Part shown: positions 61,314 through 64,000 of the stretch, one piece after another
Position numbering within the stretch: the stretch's first letter is position 1
Layout: each line of letters starts with the position of its first letter
Source: Planococcus lenghuensis
Lineage (GTDB): Bacteria > Bacillota > Bacilli > Bacillales_A > Planococcaceae
Assembly (NCBI RefSeq): GCF_001999905.1
Contig: NZ_CP019640.1
Coordinates: forward strand, 982,501 to 1,046,500
Direction: 5' to 3'
Length of the DNA: 64,000 bases
The notes under the pieces: generated by a model
What the model was told of the DNA's origin: nothing
The model's input: only the letters and a program-made list of their open reading frames with translations
The model's database searches: none
Made by a program: the position numbers and the translations under genes

Positions 61314-61640
61314 ATGAAAGCGTACAAGAAAGAAGTTCAGTTTACGATTTGGATGACAGTCGCATTTGTGCTGGTGGGGAATGTGGGACTGTTGTTTTCG
61401 ATTTTCCCTGTTGATGCAATGCTGTTTGGGTTTCCTGTCATGTATATAGTTCCAATCCTGATGGGCTGGTTCGGGGTGTTCTTTTTGACCATTGTCGCTG
61501 GCCGGATCGGAAACAAAATCGATGATGAAATCGAAGCGGAGAATGAAGGGCGGATTTTTACTTCAGAACCTGTGCCACTCAGACAGCACGAACCAACTGG
61601 AACAGTGACAGCTGCCGGTGAAGAAGTGAAAGGGGTGTAA
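61314..61640 (+). CDS. Small membrane protein of the symporter operon
   Basis: A 108-residue protein with two membrane helices (about residues 12-30 and 40-62) followed by a polar tail GRIGNKIDDEIEAENEG and beyond. Small proteins of this plan often precede sodium:solute symporter genes in Bacillales and may act as accessory subunits. The start at 61314 has AAAGGAGG eight bases before; a longer upstream frame lacks one. The symporter gene follows 3 bases after the stop codon. Confidence 0.82.
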   Translation: MKAYKKEVQFTIWMTVAFVLVGNVGLLFSIFPVDAMLFGFPVMYIVPILMGWFGVFFLTIVAGRIGNKIDDEIEAENEGRIFTSEPVPLRQHEPTGTVTAAGEEVKGV

Positions 61641-61643
61641 GAA

Positions 61644-63293
61644 ATGAACGGTGAAAACTGGCAGTTATCTAATCCGGTTATAGGACTTGTTGTTGTTGGC
61701 CTTACTTTCTTATTATTTTATGTTGTTGGATTTTTAGCTAACCGGAAAAGTGCTTCAGCGAAAGATTTGTATGTCGGGGGCGCCAACGTAGGGGCAGCGA
61801 CGAACGGACTCGCAATGGCGGCCACCTACATGAGTTTGGCGACATTCCTGGGAATCACTGCACTGATTCTGCAATTGCAGGTGCCGTTCATCCTGTTGTG
61901 GATTCAGCTGATCCTAGCCATTCCGCTGATCACAATTATTTACGGAACAAGCCTGCGCCGGATGGGCGCTTTCTCACCTACTCACTTCATCCGTGACCGC
62001 TATGGGGTTTCGGCATCAATTATTGCTGCACTATTTATGATTCTTGTTTCCATCATGTATGCACTTGGCCAAATGATTGGGATTGCGGTGACATTTGAAA
62101 CGTTGCTGGGTATCCCGTATATGACCGGGCTGATCGTTGGAGGATTGCTCATTGTCGGTTATATTACAATCGGCGGAATGGCCGGTGCTACGAAAAATGC
62201 CGCTATCCAAATGTTTATCATAGCGCTGATGTTCATTGTGCCGCTGGCAGCGATCATGAAGGCGGTAGGAGGAACAGGCTGGTTTTTCCCGCCATTGTTC
62301 TATGCGGATATGGTGCCGGCAATGATGGAAGCCATGCCGACATTCTTCGACTATCAGTTCTCGCCTAAATGGTATTTCTCCATCATTCCAGCACTGACAA
62401 TCGGAGCGCTCGGTCTGCCTCACTTGGCGATGCGTGTGTATACGGCTTCAAGCCTGAAAAGCGCCCGCTCAGCTATGGTCTGGTTCGCTTTTATTCTGGG
62501 CCTGGTTTTCTCGGCAACTTATGCAATGGGATTTGTGGGTGTGTTCGCAACAGCGACGCAAGGGCTGACAGTGGCACCTGCCGACGCTGATAAACTGACA
62601 ATCATCCTGAACCTTGTCTATAACCCGGAATGGGTGACAGCTCTCGTTATCGCCGGAGCGATTTCCGCTGGTCTGTCTACGTTGAGTGGGAACTTGCTGG
62701 CAATCGGAGCTCTTCTCTCTCAGGATATCGTATCGACACTGAAACCGGATATCTCACAGAAGGCAAGTCTTCGTCTCGGTTATGCGGCAATCTTTTTCGG
62801 AGGGGTTGCGAGCATTTTGCTGGCGATTGAACCGCCTGCCTTTTTGGTAGTCAGCATTCTCTGGGCTTTTGGTCTGGCAGGCGTGACGAATGCGCCGCTT
62901 ATCATCGTTGGCGTATGGTGGAAGGAAGCCAATAAATTCGGTGCCATGGCAGCCGCGGTCGTCGGCGGTCTGCTGTATATCATCGTTTCACCATTCGTCT
63001 TCCCGAACATTGTACTGACCGGCCATGCACTGACAGACGGACTCGGCTTATCCGGGGCCATGCTCGCCGTACCGATCAGTTTCATTCTCCTGATCGTGGT
63101 TTCGTATATAACAAACCGGATGCCGTCATTGTCTAATAAGCTGACGACACAGGCGGATACCGAGTTAGTGGAGCGGATCCACGGCTGGACCGATGTCCAG
63201 TCATACCGCTACAGCAGTAAAATCGGTGCCGGCATCACGGTCGTCGCATGTACGGCTGTTGCTGTGTGGGCATTGATGCCTTGGAATATGTGA
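61644..63293 (+). CDS. Sodium:solute symporter family transporter
   Basis: A 549-residue SSS-family transporter with about 13 to 14 helices. Features include NRKSASAKDLYVGGANVGAA after the first helix, AMAATYMSLATFLGI (Na+ site region, unwound TM1), IGGMAGATKNAAIQMFI and GALGLPHLAMRVY. The organisation resembles acetate or monocarboxylate permeases (ActP/YwcA), but the substrate cannot be read directly. AAAGGGGTG precedes the ATG. The upstream cre site suggests control by carbon catabolite repression, as expected for a carbon-source uptake system. Confidence 0.93.
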   Translation: MNGENWQLSNPVIGLVVVGLTFLLFYVVGFLANRKSASAKDLYVGGANVGAATNGLAMAATYMSLATFLGITALILQLQVPFILLWIQLILAIPLITIIYGTSLRRMGAFSPTHFIRDRYGVSASIIAALFMILVSIMYALGQMIGIAVTFETLLGIPYMTGLIVGGLLIVGYITIGGMAGATKNAAIQMFIIALMFIVPLAAIMKAVGGTGWFFPPLFYADMVPAMMEAMPTFFDYQFSPKWYFSIIPALTIGALGLPHLAMRVYTASSLKSARSAMVWFAFILGLVFSATYAMGFVGVFATATQGLTVAPADADKLTIILNLVYNPEWVTALVIAGAISAGLSTLSGNLLAIGALLSQDIVSTLKPDISQKASLRLGYAAIFFGGVASILLAIEPPAFLVVSILWAFGLAGVTNAPLIIVGVWWKEANKFGAMAAAVVGGLLYIIVSPFVFPNIVLTGHALTDGLGLSGAMLAVPISFILLIVVSYITNRMPSLSNKLTTQADTELVERIHGWTDVQSYRYSSKIGAGITVVACTAVAVWALMPWNM

Positions 63294-63315
63294 CGGGGCG
63301 GTAGGGGGGATCAAA

Positions 63316-63861
63316 ATGGTCGGGAGAATGGTAGCACTAGATGAACAGTCTTTTCAGGCATTCCTTAGCGCATCGAACACGAAACGAATCAGCCGTATCA
63401 TTCTGATTGCAGCGGGCATCGGATATGGGGCAATATCCATTATGTCCAATGCTGCTTACGTGGAAAGTTTTGACTCGCAGCTGCTTCAGAATGTTCTGGT
63501 CCCGTTCATTTTTATTGTATTTGGCATATTGACTGCCTGGCTGACCAAGGTAGGGTTCTCTCTTTTGCTGTGGGCGAGTGCGAAGGGACTTGGAGGCAAG
63601 GGACTGCTTCGGCAGATCAGTCTGGCAGTTCCGGTCATTCTGATTCCGGGCATGCTCGGTGTACCTTTTCTGAGCGGAACAGGTCTTGAAAATCCATTGT
63701 ACTTGGTACTGCTGGTGATCAGTCTCGTTTGGATGTATCTCATCAGTGTGAAAATCATTATGATTGTTGAAAAATTCGATGCAAAAAAAGCTTATATTGC
63801 AGTGGCGCTGGCATTCATTTTCATGGCGAGCATCTATTACTTGGTGATTCCAGCTGCATAA
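63316..63861 (+). CDS. Multi-pass membrane protein of unknown family
   Basis: A 181-residue hydrophobic protein with five probable helices (about 25-45, 58-78, 85-100, 105-122 and 128-178 in two parts). It starts 22 bases after the symporter with TAGGGGGGATC as ribosome binding site, so it belongs to the same operon, and a terminator follows. The topology resembles Yip1-like membrane proteins, but I cannot make a firm assignment. Confidence 0.72.
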   Translation: MVGRMVALDEQSFQAFLSASNTKRISRIILIAAGIGYGAISIMSNAAYVESFDSQLLQNVLVPFIFIVFGILTAWLTKVGFSLLLWASAKGLGGKGLLRQISLAVPVILIPGMLGVPFLSGTGLENPLYLVLLVISLVWMYLISVKIIMIVEKFDAKKAYIAVALAFIFMASIYYLVIPAA

Positions 63862-63865
63862 GAGA

Positions 63866-63894
63866 AACCGGACCAGAAATTGGTCCGGTTTTTT
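63866..63894 (+). terminator. Terminator of the symporter operon
   Basis: AACCGGACCA/TGGTCCGGTT stem followed by TTTT. Confidence 0.92.
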
Positions 63895-63916
63895 ATATAT
63901 AAAAGTCAACACATAC

Positions 63917-63945
63917 AAAAAACCGAAACCCTGTTACGGTTCCGG
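63917..63945 (-). terminator. Terminator of the next minus-strand gene
   Basis: On the minus strand CCGGAACC pairs with GGTTTCGG (one G-U) followed by TTTTTT. Confidence 0.75.
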
Positions 63946-63948
63946 CTG

Positions 63949-64000
63949 TCAGTGTCTGGTTATAGGCTTATACTTTATTGCATGAATCGCATTCATTGCC
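63949..64000 (-). CDS. C-terminal end of a minus-strand gene (truncated by window edge)
   Basis: The frame ending in TGA at 63949-63951 reads AMNAIHAIKYKPITRH as the last residues, and a T-tailed terminator begins 4 bases after it, which supports a real gene entering from the right. Too little is visible to name it. Confidence 0.45.
   Translation of the reverse strand, partial: AMNAIHAIKYKPITRH

Overview
The window is chromosomal DNA of a low-to-mid GC Gram-positive bacterium of the order Bacillales, most likely a member of Planococcaceae/Caryophanaceae (Planococcus, Sporosarcina or Bhargavaea type). The evidence is the 23S-5S-tRNA array, which follows the order of the Bacillus subtilis trnD cluster, the many AGGAGG ribosome binding sites with ATG, GTG and TTG starts, and a long block that is syntenic with the B. 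subtilis yhb-yhc-yhe-yha-hem region. No phage, plasmid, CRISPR or intact transposase gene was seen.

Layout. 1-3500: 3' part of a 23S rRNA gene, 5S rRNA and 15 tRNA genes ending in a strong terminator. 3.7-12.7 kb: accessory and metabolic genes (HxlR regulator with a luciferase-like monooxygenase and FMN reductase, P-loop/HD protein, MFS efflux pump, cupin, two convergent paralogous C45-type amide hydrolases flanking a 20-21 bp tandem repeat, esterase). 12.8-21.9 kb: tRNA modification and housekeeping (B3/B4 protein, queG, trmL, aldo/keto reductase, RluA-type pseudouridine synthase, disulfide pair with bdbC, yhcX, an RsgA-type GTPase). 22.0-28.1 kb: a small RNA or sORF locus, three tiny acidic lipoproteins, a CDF metal exporter with a repeat-bearing leader, kynU-kynB, a degenerate ArsC-like protein and a universal stress protein. 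27.6-42.3 kb: bmrCD-type ABC exporter behind an attenuator-like leader, yheE, yheB, yheA, yhaR, yhzD, yhaQP and the yhaO-yhaN-yhaM DNA/RNA nuclease operon. 43.1-50.3 kb: GNAT, prsA, hpr/scoC, yhaH, trpP, hit and ecsAB, a protein secretion, folding and protease-regulation neighbourhood. 50.4-54.1 kb: FMN riboswitch and ribD-ribE-ribBA-ribH. 54.1-61.1 kb: yhaA amidohydrolase, Ca2+/cation antiporter, hmoB and the coproporphyrin-dependent haem genes hemE-hemH-hemY, with hemY frameshifted. 61.1-64 kb: a sodium:solute symporter operon under a cre-bearing promoter.

Points of special interest are: a pair of MITE-like structured repeats (about 490 and 590 bp) whose ends coincide with stop codons of neighbouring genes; three paralogous Glu/Asp-rich micro-lipoproteins with signal peptides of identical length; a leader with a small ORF and tandem terminators before bmrCD; a TRAP-like GAG-repeat array over the trpP start; an ArsC-fold protein that has lost its catalytic cysteines; a hemY frameshift explicable by a 7-bp deletion between direct repeats; and a four-hairpin element at 34.46-34.61 kb that could be a structured RNA. 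All assignments come from reading the sequence and recalled family knowledge; no database search was run.
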